Part shown: positions 6,563 to 14,217 of the stretch, one piece after another | How the letters are laid out: every line of letters starts with the position of its first letter | How positions within the stretch are numbered: the first letter of the stretch is position 1 | Assembly: GCF_900545205.1 (NCBI RefSeq) | Contig: NZ_UQYC01000039.1 | Coordinates: 1 to 17,369 of the forward strand | Length of the DNA: 17,369 nucleotides | Source of the DNA: an uncultured Veillonella sp. | GTDB taxonomy: Bacteria > Bacillota > Negativicutes > Veillonellales > Veillonellaceae | Direction of reading: 5' to 3' | The notes under the pieces: generated by a model | Told to the model about the DNA's origin: nothing | The model's input: the letters and a program-made list of their open reading frames with translations, nothing else | Databases searched by the model: none | Program-made: the position numbers and the translations under genes

Positions 6563-7423
6563 TTAACCTTTCTTATGTAAAAAATCTAATACCGCTTGTT
6601 CAAAGGCCTGCGGTTTTTCTATATGTACATTATGTCCCGCCCCTTCGACGACGACATGTTTAAAGTTTGGCAACTTGCCAAATACATCTCTTCCTATTGT
6701 AGTATATTTTGTATCTAATGCGCCACTCACATATAGGCCTTTACATGATAATTTTTCTAACTGATCACCTATATATGTCATAACACCTTGTCCGGACCCA
6801 CGAAGGGTACACGCTAATGCGTACGGACTATTATGGGCACGACGTAAATGAATTAATTCAATGACCGCTGGTAAAAGCTGCTTTTGACTTTCAAAAATAG
6901 GAGCCTCCGCCCAACGGGAAGCAAACCAAGAACCATCGTTATGTTCGATTTGGTGAGCTAATTCTTCATCGTCCTTGCGTCGTTCTGCTCGTTCAGCCTC
7001 TGAAGCAATCCCTAGAGAGCCACTTTCAAGGATAAGCCCTTTGATTTCACTTTCATATTCCAAAGCATAGGAAAGCGCTATACGGGCCCCCATGGAATAG
7101 CCCATGAGGTAATAGCTGTTGCCAACCATATGATAAATAACCGTATGCAAGTCCTCTATCATTTGAGGGATTGTGTAAGCCTGTTCCTCGTCAGGAATAT
7201 CTGAATCACCATGACCTATCAAATCGATACGGACCAATCGATATCCAGGCAGATTAATAGCGTCCCAAGTGTAGCTCGATTCGGAGAAACCGTGGAGACA
7301 CACGATAGGTTCCCCATCGCCAACTACAGTCAAACCATAGCGGTATTCCCCTAAGTCAAAGTACATGCGCTGAGCTGGATTGCATAAAGCATTATCTACA
7401 ATACTGCAAAAATACTGACTCAT
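6563..7423 (-). CDS. menH: SHCHC synthase (alpha/beta hydrolase)
   Basis: A 286-residue alpha/beta-hydrolase-fold protein that probably eliminates pyruvate from SEPHCHC to give SHCHC. The oxyanion segment is CLHGFSESSYTWD (42-54). The nucleophile S110 sits in GYSMG, D237 in SGALDTKY, and H264 in GAGHNVHIEKP, a complete catalytic triad. The internal cap region (about 140-205) is rich in charged residues. Its ATG overlaps the menD stop as ATGA with GGAGG 7 nt upstream, and menB follows after 4 nt, so it is embedded in the men operon. It is about 30 residues longer than E. coli MenH because of the N-terminal extension (about residues 1-25). General esterase activity cannot be excluded by sequence, but the location between menD and menB makes MenH by far the best call. 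Confidence 0.92.
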   Translation of the reverse strand: MSQYFCSIVDNALCNPAQRMYFDLGEYRYGLTVVGDGEPIVCLHGFSESSYTWDAINLPGYRLVRIDLIGHGDSDIPDEEQAYTIPQMIEDLHTVIYHMVGNSYYLMGYSMGARIALSYALEYESEIKGLILESGSLGIASEAERAERRKDDEELAHQIEHNDGSWFASRWAEAPIFESQKQLLPAVIELIHLRRAHNSPYALACTLRGSGQGVMTYIGDQLEKLSCKGLYVSGALDTKYTTIGRDVFGKLPNFKHVVVEGAGHNVHIEKPQAFEQAVLDFLHKKG

Positions 7424-9210
7424 AGTAATGCCTCCATATCAACTGAAACCTTCGTATATTTCTTATGCAATTCTCTGCTATATTCCCTATTTGTAGGAAT
7501 TTCAATGATATGAACGCCTGTTTCTTGACTAACATTAGCCAATACAGAACTCAACTCATCGGGGCTGGAGATTTTAGTATAGCCACAACCATAGAGTTTT
7601 GCAGCCCCACTGTAATCTAAACCTTGTGATGTAGAGAACAAGTAGTCAAAATGCTTTGTCCCCTTTTGAGGTAAGTATTCAAAAATACCGCCGCCATCAT
7701 TATTATGCAAAATAATAGTTAAGTTTAAATTATGGGTTTTCGCTACCGCCAAGCCATTCAAATCATGGAACAAGGATAAATCCCCTGTCACTAGATATGT
7801 AGGTTTACCATTTGTTGCCAGTCCTAGAGCCGTAGAAATAGTGCCATCAATACCATTGACACCTCGATTACCGTAAAGAACCGCCTTAGATTCTCCACTG
7901 AACCAGAAGTAATCAAAATCGCGAATCGTCATACTGTTGGCAACAAAAATTTGTCCATCTTCTGGGATGTGTTCTTGTAACTCGCGTATGGTTCGACCTT
8001 CAAAGCAATGAGGCTCATCGATAGCTGTACTTAGTTGCTTTTTACCCTCTTGATCTAGCCGTTGCCATATTTTTAAGTACGTATCATAGCTATTATTTTT
8101 GCCATACAAATGTGTAAATACATCAATGCTAGCTTGCACATGCATGGTAGTTTTACCTGTTGGGTTCATGGAGTCCATCGTAGGATTTACCTCGATATAC
8201 TCCACATCAGTCCAGCTAGCAATCATCTGTTGTACACGTTTAGATACAACGATTTGGCCAAACTGAATTACACAATCTGGTTTTAACTCATGCCAAAGAG
8301 CTTGCTCTGCTAACAACGCATCATACGTAGAGATAACAACATTATTAGTATCAATCCCCTCTTTATTGCTTTGATTATCTGCCGAGTTATAACATCGTCT
8401 TACATTAGACAATGGATCAGCCAAAATAGGGGCTTGTAAAGCCTCCCCAAAGGAACGAATCGTATTAGCTTCATCTATATCAATCTGTGGGCCTGCTAGG
8501 ATAAGGATACGGTCATATTTTTCTAGTAAATTATCAGTCTTTTCTTTACTAATAGGACTATCAGCAATATCAGTAGCAGTATTAATATGAGTCAAATCAT
8601 TTTCATGGCGACAGTCAAATACACTACCATAGTTTGGTTTAACCACTTTAAAGGAGCTACGTCCAGCCTCAAAATGGTTACGGCTCAATTCCGGTACCAA
8701 TGGTTCAAAGAGAGGCACATTAATATGGACTGGCCCTTTTTTCGTATCCATCGCTTTCATATACGCTTTACGCGCTACTTGGCGAGGATATGTATAGTAA
8801 TGAGATTCTTGAGGCACTGCTAATTCTTCATAGTAGTTTACAGCAGTACCAAAGATTTTATGTTGATCTACAGTCTGAGGAGCCCCTACATGCAATAATG
8901 TATGAGGTCTATCAGCAGATAGTACAATGAGCGGTACCCCGCTATATTGAGCTTCCAAAACAGCTGGCAAATAATGGGCCACAGCAGAACCAGAAGTACA
9001 TACGAGTACAGTTGGTTCTTTATGAGCCTTTGCAATGCCAAGAGCCATAAAACTAGCAGAGCGCTCATCTATATTCATATAGGTTTCAAATCCTTCATGC
9101 TCCTTGAACAGCATGGCCATCGTCGTAGAACGAGAACCAGGGCTAAACACCGCATGACGGACGCCGAGTTGGTAGAACTCGTCTACCAAGGCAGCAATAT
9201 ATTCATTCAT
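7420..9210 (-). CDS. menD: SEPHCHC synthase (thiamine diphosphate-dependent)
   Basis: A 596-residue ThDP enzyme that joins the succinic semialdehyde unit from 2-oxoglutarate to isochorismate, the first committed step of menaquinone synthesis. SPGSRSTTMA (23-32) and the cofactor-activating E49 in NIDERSASF lie in the pyrimidine-binding domain. CTSGSAVAHYLPAVLEA (71-87) and SADRPHTLLHVGAPQTVDQ (98-116) are hallmark MenD segments. The pyrophosphate-binding domain has GNRGVNGIDGTIST (447-460), GDLSLFHDLNGL (476-487) and NNDGGGIF (503-510). The ATG at 9210 is preferred to an in-frame TTG at 9225 because AAAGGGA precedes it at normal spacing and MenD proteins begin near this point. It follows menF by 39 nt and overlaps menH by 4 nt. 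Confidence 0.97.
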   Translation of the reverse strand: MNEYIAALVDEFYQLGVRHAVFSPGSRSTTMAMLFKEHEGFETYMNIDERSASFMALGIAKAHKEPTVLVCTSGSAVAHYLPAVLEAQYSGVPLIVLSADRPHTLLHVGAPQTVDQHKIFGTAVNYYEELAVPQESHYYTYPRQVARKAYMKAMDTKKGPVHINVPLFEPLVPELSRNHFEAGRSSFKVVKPNYGSVFDCRHENDLTHINTATDIADSPISKEKTDNLLEKYDRILILAGPQIDIDEANTIRSFGEALQAPILADPLSNVRRCYNSADNQSNKEGIDTNNVVISTYDALLAEQALWHELKPDCVIQFGQIVVSKRVQQMIASWTDVEYIEVNPTMDSMNPTGKTTMHVQASIDVFTHLYGKNNSYDTYLKIWQRLDQEGKKQLSTAIDEPHCFEGRTIRELQEHIPEDGQIFVANSMTIRDFDYFWFSGESKAVLYGNRGVNGIDGTISTALGLATNGKPTYLVTGDLSLFHDLNGLAVAKTHNLNLTIILHNNDGGGIFEYLPQKGTKHFDYLFSTSQGLDYSGAAKLYGCGYTKISSPDELSSVLANVSQETGVHIIEIPTNREYSRELHKKYTKVSVDMEALL

Positions 9211-9249
9211 TATATTCCCTTTCAAACACCCCTAGAGGTACGGAAACAA

Positions 9250-10392
9250 TTATAAAGCATCAAGAATGGTGCGCATTTTATTATTAGTTTCAGCGTATTC
9301 TTCATCCGCATCAGAATCGGCTACAACGCCACATCCTGCATAGGCATACAATACATTATCCATAATAAGAGCAGATCGAATAGCAACCACAACGATGCCG
9401 TCCCCCATATCTTTCATAAAGCCAAAAGGTGCTGCGTACATACCGCGCTCATGGGCTTCATACTCTTGTAATAAGGCTAGAGCCTTTTCTCGAGGTTCAC
9501 CACCAAGGGCTGGCGTAGGATGTAATAATTTGGCCCATTCCACAAGAGATTTTGTACTATCCTTTGCGGTAATTATGGTACGCAAATGATAGAGGTGAGA
9601 TAACTCCATAATACCGGTTTCCCCCACCGTAACATCTGGAGTAATTTGTTTCATTGTATTCACGATACGGTCACGAACAATATTATGTTCAACGATATTT
9701 TTTGTATTAGTTAATAATTGTTCCTTAGTCCACGCTTTAGGACCATCCTTTGGGGCTGTTCCAGCTAGTGCATAGCTAAGTATTTCACTACCACGGTGGC
9801 GCACTAAAATTTCTGGCGATGCCCCTACAAAGGTACGCCCATCCTTTTCATAGCCAAAGATAAAGCAATTGGGATTATTATCGACTAAATTAGCTAAAAT
9901 ACTTGCCACATTATATGGTGTTTCGCTAGTGAATTCCACCTCGCGAGAGGAGACGACCTTAGTCATTTCACCGCTGCTTATGCCATCAGCAATAGCATTC
10001 ATTAATCGGTTCCAATCCGCCTTATCATCACTGGTTTCCTTGTAGTTGTGATGAACTCGAGGCACCTCATAATTCTCAATGGGTACACTTTCACCAGCAT
10101 GTAGATAGAAGGACTCTCCATTTTCTACGATGTAATAATGGGTAAAAGCAATCATTTCATGGCCCATATTAGACCATTTAGGGTCTTTTACAGTATCAAA
10201 AAAAGTATCCCCATAAAATACATAAGCATAATTATGGCGATCGTCATCATCTTTAACCGTCGCTAGACGTTTAGCGCCCACAACGATGCGGTCACTTTGG
10301 CGATCCACCCAAAACACACGTTCTTCATTGGGAAAATTCATCCAAAATGATACCGGACTATTCAGTTTTAACGGTTCTTTGTTATATTTCAT
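9250..10392 (-). CDS. menF: Isochorismate synthase
   Basis: A 380-residue chorismate-utilising enzyme that converts chorismate to isochorismate, entry to the menaquinone pathway. The C-terminal two thirds form the conserved domain: K145 in TKVVSSREVEF (the presumed general base), GASPEILVR (190-198), the ALAGT motif (208-212), EHNIVRDRI (235-243), HPTPALGG (291-298), and GMYAAPFGF (317-325) leading to the Mg-binding region YAGCGVVADSD (351-361). The N-terminal part (1-120) is poorly conserved, as usual in MenF/EntC. It is the first men gene and is preceded by a structured leader. No good Shine-Dalgarno lies before the ATG, and the next Met (residue 18) has none either, so translation may be weak or controlled by the leader. 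EntC- or DhbC-like siderophore roles are unlikely, since menD follows directly. Confidence 0.94.
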   Translation of the reverse strand: MKYNKEPLKLNSPVSFWMNFPNEERVFWVDRQSDRIVVGAKRLATVKDDDDRHNYAYVFYGDTFFDTVKDPKWSNMGHEMIAFTHYYIVENGESFYLHAGESVPIENYEVPRVHHNYKETSDDKADWNRLMNAIADGISSGEMTKVVSSREVEFTSETPYNVASILANLVDNNPNCFIFGYEKDGRTFVGASPEILVRHRGSEILSYALAGTAPKDGPKAWTKEQLLTNTKNIVEHNIVRDRIVNTMKQITPDVTVGETGIMELSHLYHLRTIITAKDSTKSLVEWAKLLHPTPALGGEPREKALALLQEYEAHERGMYAAPFGFMKDMGDGIVVVAIRSALIMDNVLYAYAGCGVVADSDADEEYAETNNKMRTILDAL

Positions 10393-10427
10393 AGTTGTAT
10401 GCCGCTATACAAAAAATAGACTATAGT

Positions 10428-10508
10428 AAAAACACCTAATATGTAGGAGATGTACTTCTACACATTAGGCGCCATCAATAGATTTCAAAATTTTCGAGAT
10501 GAGCCTAA
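10428..10508 (-). promoter_or_regulatory. Transcription attenuator in the menF leader
   Basis: On the minus strand the arms at 10458-10469 (CCTAATGTGTAG) and 10435-10446 (CTACATATTAGG) form a 12-bp stem with one G-U pair. TGTTTTTA follows, giving an intrinsic terminator about 40 nt before menF. An upstream segment GCGTTAGGC (10503-10511) can instead pair with GCCTAATGT (10462-10470), which overlaps the terminator's left arm, so the two hairpins exclude each other. The terminator lies after the promoter at 10548-10556 and before menF, so it can only act on menF transcripts (or read-through). This is attenuator architecture. The ligand or signal is unknown and I match it to no known riboswitch class. 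Confidence 0.55.
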
Positions 10509-10538
10509 CGCCATCACACGTCGGTGGGCCCTCTTCAT
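10485..10538 (-). CDS. Possible leader peptide upstream of menF
   Basis: A 17-codon frame in the menF leader encodes MKRAHRRVMALGSSRKF. Its Leu-Gly codons (TTA GGC) are exactly the segment that forms the antiterminator, so translation through it would expose the terminator and slow translation would favour read-through, as in classical attenuation. The peptide is rich in Arg (four), with one His. Weak points are that the predicted transcript start (about 10541) leaves almost no 5' leader before this ATG, and that a shorter version from the GTG at 10517 or ATG at 10514 has only a distant GAGGG. It may be a chance frame. Confidence that it is translated is low. Confidence 0.3.
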   Translation of the reverse strand: MKRAHRRVMALGSSRKF

Positions 10539-10547
10539 GTCTACATT

Positions 10548-10556
10548 ATTATAACA
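10548..10556 (-). promoter_or_regulatory. Extended -10 promoter of the men operon
   Basis: The minus strand reads TGT-TATAAT at 10556-10548, a perfect -10 with the TGn extension. A good -35 is absent (TACCTT at 17 nt), as is common for extended -10 promoters. It lies between the purD terminator and the menF attenuator and would give a leader of about 150 nt. Confidence 0.6.
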
Positions 10557-10582
10557 TAGGTACCCATTAAAAGGTAGAAAAT

Positions 10583-10628
10583 AAAAACCTCTACACCACA
10601 TGCGCTATGCATAAATGTAGAGGTTTTT
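10583..10628. terminator. Terminator of the purine operon
   Basis: AAAAACCTCTACA (10583-10595) and TGTAGAGGTTTTT (10616-10628) form a perfect 13-bp stem with a 20-nt loop. The A and T ends give a U run in either direction. It is about 60 nt past the purD stop codon and upstream of the men promoter, so it separates the two operons. Confidence 0.85.
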
Positions 10629-10652
10629 ATATTTTGAAATGCTATTGTACTA

Positions 10653-10679
10653 TTTAAATACATGTTTACATGATTTAAA
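10653..10679. repeat. AT-rich inverted repeat behind purD
   Basis: TTTAAAT-A-CATG (10653-10664) and CATG-ATTTAAA (10669-10679) pair over 11 bp with a single bulged A and a TTTA loop. It lies between the purD stop codon and the operon terminator, with no T-run. It may be a 3'-end stabilising hairpin; no other role is apparent. Confidence 0.45.
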
Positions 10680-10690
10680 AGACCTTTAGT

Positions 10691-11953
10691 TTATTTGAAA
10701 GCTTTCGCCCCAATATCTGTACGATATTGCATACCCTCAAAATCGATGTGTTCTATACGTCCATAAGCTCTATCGAGCGCTGTTCTAAGGTCTTTACCAA
10801 GGCCTACAACGCCAAGCACGCGACCGCCATTGGTCACATACTCGTCTCCAACGAGTTTCGTACCAGAGTGGAATACGATGGTTGTATCATGTTGTTTAAT
10901 ATCACCATGAATTACATCACCCTTGGAAGATGTTTCAGGATATCCTTTAGAAGCAAGAATAACACAAGCAGCAGAGGAATCTTTCCATTTCACCATATCA
11001 GCTGTTAATGTACCTGTGGCACAAGCCATCATGATTTGACCTAAATCGCTATCAAGTAATGGTAATACAACTTGTGTTTCTGGATCGCCAAAGCGTGCAT
11101 TAAATTCTACAACCTTAGGACCTTGAGACGTAATCATAAGGCCTGCATAGAGACAACCTACATAAGGCATACCCTCTTTTTGCATAGCCGCCACCATAGG
11201 TTCTAAGATTGTTTTCATCGCTTCATCACGCAATGAATCGGTAAGCACTGGCGCTGGTGCATAAGTGCCCATGCCACCAGTATTAGGGCCTTTATCACCA
11301 TCAAAGATGCGTTTATGATCTTGGGAAGCAATCATAGGCACAACAGTCTTACCATCTACAAAGGCAAGTAAGCTAGCCTCTTCACCTTCCATGAATTCTT
11401 CAATAACAACGGTGCTACCGGCCTCACCAAAGCGATTACCGCTAAGCATATCTTCTACAGCTGCATTCGCTTCTTCCACGGTCATCGCTACTACAACGCC
11501 CTTACCAGCCGCCAAGCCGTCAGCTTTAACCACGATAGGAGCACCTGTTTGAGCGATAAATTCTTTTGCTTCATCAACCTTGTGGAACACACCATACGCA
11601 GCGGTTGGAATGTTGTATTTTTTCATAAGGTCTTTGGCAAATACCTTAGACCCTTCTAGTTGAGCAGCCGCTTTAGATGGACCAAACACAGGAATGCCTG
11701 CCTTATTGAGTACATCTGCTAGTCCTGCTACAAGGGGAGCTTCTGGACCAACAACGACTAAATCAACGTGATTATTTTTCAAAAAATGAATTAAATGATC
11801 GCTTCGCTGCCAATCAATGCCGACTAGCTCTGCACAATCTGACATGGCCGCACTACCAGGAATGGCATATACCTTTGTTACGCTAGGGCTGATGGACAAT
11901 CGCCATGCCAATGCATGTTCGCGGCCGCCGTTACCGATTACACATACTTTCAT
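10691..11953 (-). CDS. purD: Phosphoribosylamine-glycine ligase (GAR synthetase)
   Basis: A 420-residue ATP-grasp enzyme making GAR from phosphoribosylamine, glycine and ATP, the second step of purine synthesis. The N-terminal domain starts with KVCVIGNGGREHALAWRL. The ATP-grasp fold shows KADGLAAGKGVVVA, EEFMEGEEASLLAF, the glycine-rich GGMGTYAPAPVL, and the metal-binding EFNARFGDPETQVVLPLL. The length matches monofunctional bacterial PurD. GGAGG lies 4 nt before the ATG. It is last in the operon, 92 nt after purH, and is followed by a strong terminator. Confidence 0.98.
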   Translation of the reverse strand: MKVCVIGNGGREHALAWRLSISPSVTKVYAIPGSAAMSDCAELVGIDWQRSDHLIHFLKNNHVDLVVVGPEAPLVAGLADVLNKAGIPVFGPSKAAAQLEGSKVFAKDLMKKYNIPTAAYGVFHKVDEAKEFIAQTGAPIVVKADGLAAGKGVVVAMTVEEANAAVEDMLSGNRFGEAGSTVVIEEFMEGEEASLLAFVDGKTVVPMIASQDHKRIFDGDKGPNTGGMGTYAPAPVLTDSLRDEAMKTILEPMVAAMQKEGMPYVGCLYAGLMITSQGPKVVEFNARFGDPETQVVLPLLDSDLGQIMMACATGTLTADMVKWKDSSAACVILASKGYPETSSKGDVIHGDIKQHDTTIVFHSGTKLVGDEYVTNGGRVLGVVGLGKDLRTALDRAYGRIEHIDFEGMQYRTDIGAKAFK

Positions 11954-12045
11954 AAGTCCTCCATCGGCGCCTAAACGCCATCAAGTTCATAGTAGAAGAA
12001 ATAGTTAGTAATTGTGCTTAACTATAAGCTAAATATCTCAACCGA
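11954..12045 (-). promoter_or_regulatory. purH-purD spacer with a hairpin next to the purD ribosome binding site
   Basis: This 92-nt spacer is the only sizeable gap among the pur genes. Near its purD end the minus strand reads TTGATGGCGTTTAGGCGCC (11966-11984), which can fold as GGCG-TTTAGG-CGCC a few nt upstream of the purD GGAGG. Much of it (TGATGGCGTTTAGGC) recurs with one base less in the menF leader. A small hairpin this close to the Shine-Dalgarno could tune purD translation. I see no convincing promoter. Confidence 0.35.
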
Positions 12046-13575
12046 TTAATGTTTAAAGTGGCGAATGCTTGTAAACACCATAGCAATACCTGCTTCGTCA
12101 GCAGCTTTGATGGATTCTTCATCGCGAATGGATCCACCTGGTTGAATAATGGCTGCAATACCATGTTTTGCTGCTGTTTCTACAGTATCGCCGAACGGGA
12201 AGAATGCATCAGAAGCTAATACGGCACCTTTTGCGGCTTCACCAGCTTGTTCAAGAGCAATTTTTGCAGAGCCAACGCGGTTCATTTGACCAGCCCCAAC
12301 ACCGAGGGTACGTTTTTCATTAGAAATTAAAATAGCGTTGGATTTTACGTGTTTAACAAGCTTCCAAGCAAATTCAAGGGCTTTCCATTGTTCCTCTGTT
12401 GGTTGTACCTTCGTAACCACTTTATAGTGAGCGCGGTCTTCTAGGATATCATCCTCTGTTTGCACCAATAGACCACCAGAGACTTTTTTCACTGTTACTT
12501 GGCCAGACTCAGGTTTAGATAACTCGATGAGGCGAATATTCTTCTTCGCTTCAAGAATATCTAATGCGTCCTTGGTGAAAGCAGGTGCCATAATGACTTC
12601 TAAGAAAATTTTGCTCATTTCTCCTGCAGTAGCTGCATCGACTTCACGGTTTAAAGCCACGATACCACCAAAGGCAGATACGGAGTCTGCTTCGTAGGCA
12701 TTTACATAAGCATCATGCAATGTAGCTGCTGTTGCAGCACCACAAGGATTTGTATGCTTAATAATACATGCTGCAGGGTCTGTAAACTCCCACACCATAT
12801 TCCAAGCCGCTTCCATATCTACGATGTTGTTATAGGAAAGCTCTTTGCCATGGAGTTGTTTCAAGGCCCCCATACCATGAGCTTTGCCGATTTCTTTGTA
12901 GAATGCCGCTTTTTGATGCGGATTTTCCCCATAGCGAAGGTCTGTTACCTTTTCATAAGCACTTAAATATTCTGGAGGTGTAGGACCTTCATTTAAGATA
13001 CCGCTCATGTAGTTAGCAATAGCTACGTCATAGGCTGCAGTATGAGCAAAGGCTTCTTTCGCTAGACCAAAGCGACAGTCTTTAGTCAATTCCCCATGTT
13101 CTTTAAGCATTGCTAAGATTTCGTCATAATGATTTGGATTTACTACAATGCCTACATACGCATGGTTCTTCGCCGCAGAACGCACCATGGTAGGACCGCC
13201 GATATCGATATTTTCAATAGCTTTTTCTAAGGATACATTTGGTTTTGCAATGGTTTCACGGAATGGATAGAGATTGACAACCACAAGATCGATTGGTTCA
13301 ATACCATGATCTGCCATAGCTTTTTGATGTTCCGTATTGTCGCGGATAGCCAAAATCCCACCATGAACCTTTGGATGTAATGTCTTTACACGGCCGTCCA
13401 TCATTTCAGGAAAACCAGTCAAAGACTCTACGGCTTTTGCTGCAATGCCTGCATCAGTAATCGCCTTAAGGGTCCCACCTGTGGAGTAAATAGTTACACC
13501 TAATTCAACTAATCCCTTTGCAAAGTCTACAATACCTGTTTTATCAGAAACACTAAGTAATGCATTTTTAATCAT
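12046..13575 (-). CDS. purH: Bifunctional AICAR transformylase / IMP cyclohydrolase
   Basis: A 509-residue protein catalysing the last two steps to IMP, with 10-formyl-THF as one-carbon donor. The N-terminal MGS-like cyclohydrolase domain (about 1-190) shows LLSVSDKTGIVDFA, STGGT (31-35), GFPEMMDGRVKTLHPKVHGGIL (54-75) and NLYPF (101-105). The C-terminal transformylase domain has YGENPHQKA (215-223) and the catalytic pair K273-H274 in KHTNPCGAA. The length is normal for the family. AAAGGAAG precedes the ATG, and the start lies 24 nt after the purN stop codon. Confidence 0.98.
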   Translation of the reverse strand: MIKNALLSVSDKTGIVDFAKGLVELGVTIYSTGGTLKAITDAGIAAKAVESLTGFPEMMDGRVKTLHPKVHGGILAIRDNTEHQKAMADHGIEPIDLVVVNLYPFRETIAKPNVSLEKAIENIDIGGPTMVRSAAKNHAYVGIVVNPNHYDEILAMLKEHGELTKDCRFGLAKEAFAHTAAYDVAIANYMSGILNEGPTPPEYLSAYEKVTDLRYGENPHQKAAFYKEIGKAHGMGALKQLHGKELSYNNIVDMEAAWNMVWEFTDPAACIIKHTNPCGAATAATLHDAYVNAYEADSVSAFGGIVALNREVDAATAGEMSKIFLEVIMAPAFTKDALDILEAKKNIRLIELSKPESGQVTVKKVSGGLLVQTEDDILEDRAHYKVVTKVQPTEEQWKALEFAWKLVKHVKSNAILISNEKRTLGVGAGQMNRVGSAKIALEQAGEAAKGAVLASDAFFPFGDTVETAAKHGIAAIIQPGGSIRDEESIKAADEAGIAMVFTSIRHFKH

Positions 13576-13599
13576 GTAACGTCTTCCTTTGCTTACACA

Positions 13600-14217
13600 T
13601 CAATCTTCAATATATACAATACGACCTTTTATAGTGAGCTTATCCTCACAAAATAGTCGCAACGCCTCTTTATACGTTTTATGTTCGATAGGTAATAATC
13701 TATCACTCAAAGTATCCTTTGTATCATCGGGTAATACAGGCACCGTATTCTGCATAATGATAGGCCCCGTATCCATTCCGGCATCAACAAAGTGTACCGT
13801 ACACCCCGTAATTTTTACGCCTCCATCAATGGCTTGTTGATGACCATGAAGGCCTGGAAATGATGGTAACAGAGCAGGATGAATATTTAATATACGATGT
13901 TCATATCGTTCTATCAAAGGAGCACCTACAATGCGCATATAGCCTGCCAATACGATACCGTCCACCTTATATGGCTCTAAGGCATCTAATTGAGCCTGTT
14001 CAAAACTGGCTTTAGAATCATAATCACTACGATCGATGACAATGAGTGGAACATTCCAAGATTTGGAGCGTTCTACAATACCGGCATCACCATGATCTGT
14101 AATAATGACAACAAATTCACCGTTAATATAGCCTTCTTCCATAGCCTTATACAGTGCTTCCCCATTGGAACCACGGCCGCTAGCAAAGAGAACTAACCGC
14201 TTTTTAGAATTACACAT
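13600..14217 (-). CDS. purN: GAR transformylase (10-formyl-THF dependent)
   Basis: A 205-residue enzyme that formylates GAR to FGAR. The nucleotide-binding start VLFASGRGSN (9-18) is followed by NIHPALLPSF (111-120) with catalytic N111 and H113, then D149 in VDAGMDTGPI, the complete triad of this family. The ATG at 14217 is chosen because family members begin just before the first strand. It overlaps the end of purM by 8 nt (ATGTGTAA) with AAAGGGG upstream. A longer frame to 14253 would add 12 unconserved residues inside purM. The gene lies between purM and purH, the order seen in Bacillus. Confidence 0.96.
   Translation of the reverse strand: MCNSKKRLVLFASGRGSNGEALYKAMEEGYINGEFVVIITDHGDAGIVERSKSWNVPLIVIDRSDYDSKASFEQAQLDALEPYKVDGIVLAGYMRIVGAPLIERYEHRILNIHPALLPSFPGLHGHQQAIDGGVKITGCTVHFVDAGMDTGPIIMQNTVPVLPDDTKDTLSDRLLPIEHKTYKEALRLFCEDKLTIKGRIVYIED

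Noticed and set aside
10393..10541. A known riboswitch or T-box in the menF leader
   Set aside because: I see none of the conserved cores I can recall (for example the T-box AGGGTGGNACCGCG or the GEMM core), so I describe it only as an attenuator-like leader.
11951..11995. Short Arg-rich frame (MNLMAFRRRWR...) in the purD leader as a second leader peptide
   Set aside because: It runs into the purD coding region in another frame, has no Shine-Dalgarno, and there is no terminator that it could control. The resemblance to the menF leader frame comes only from the shared DNA stretch.
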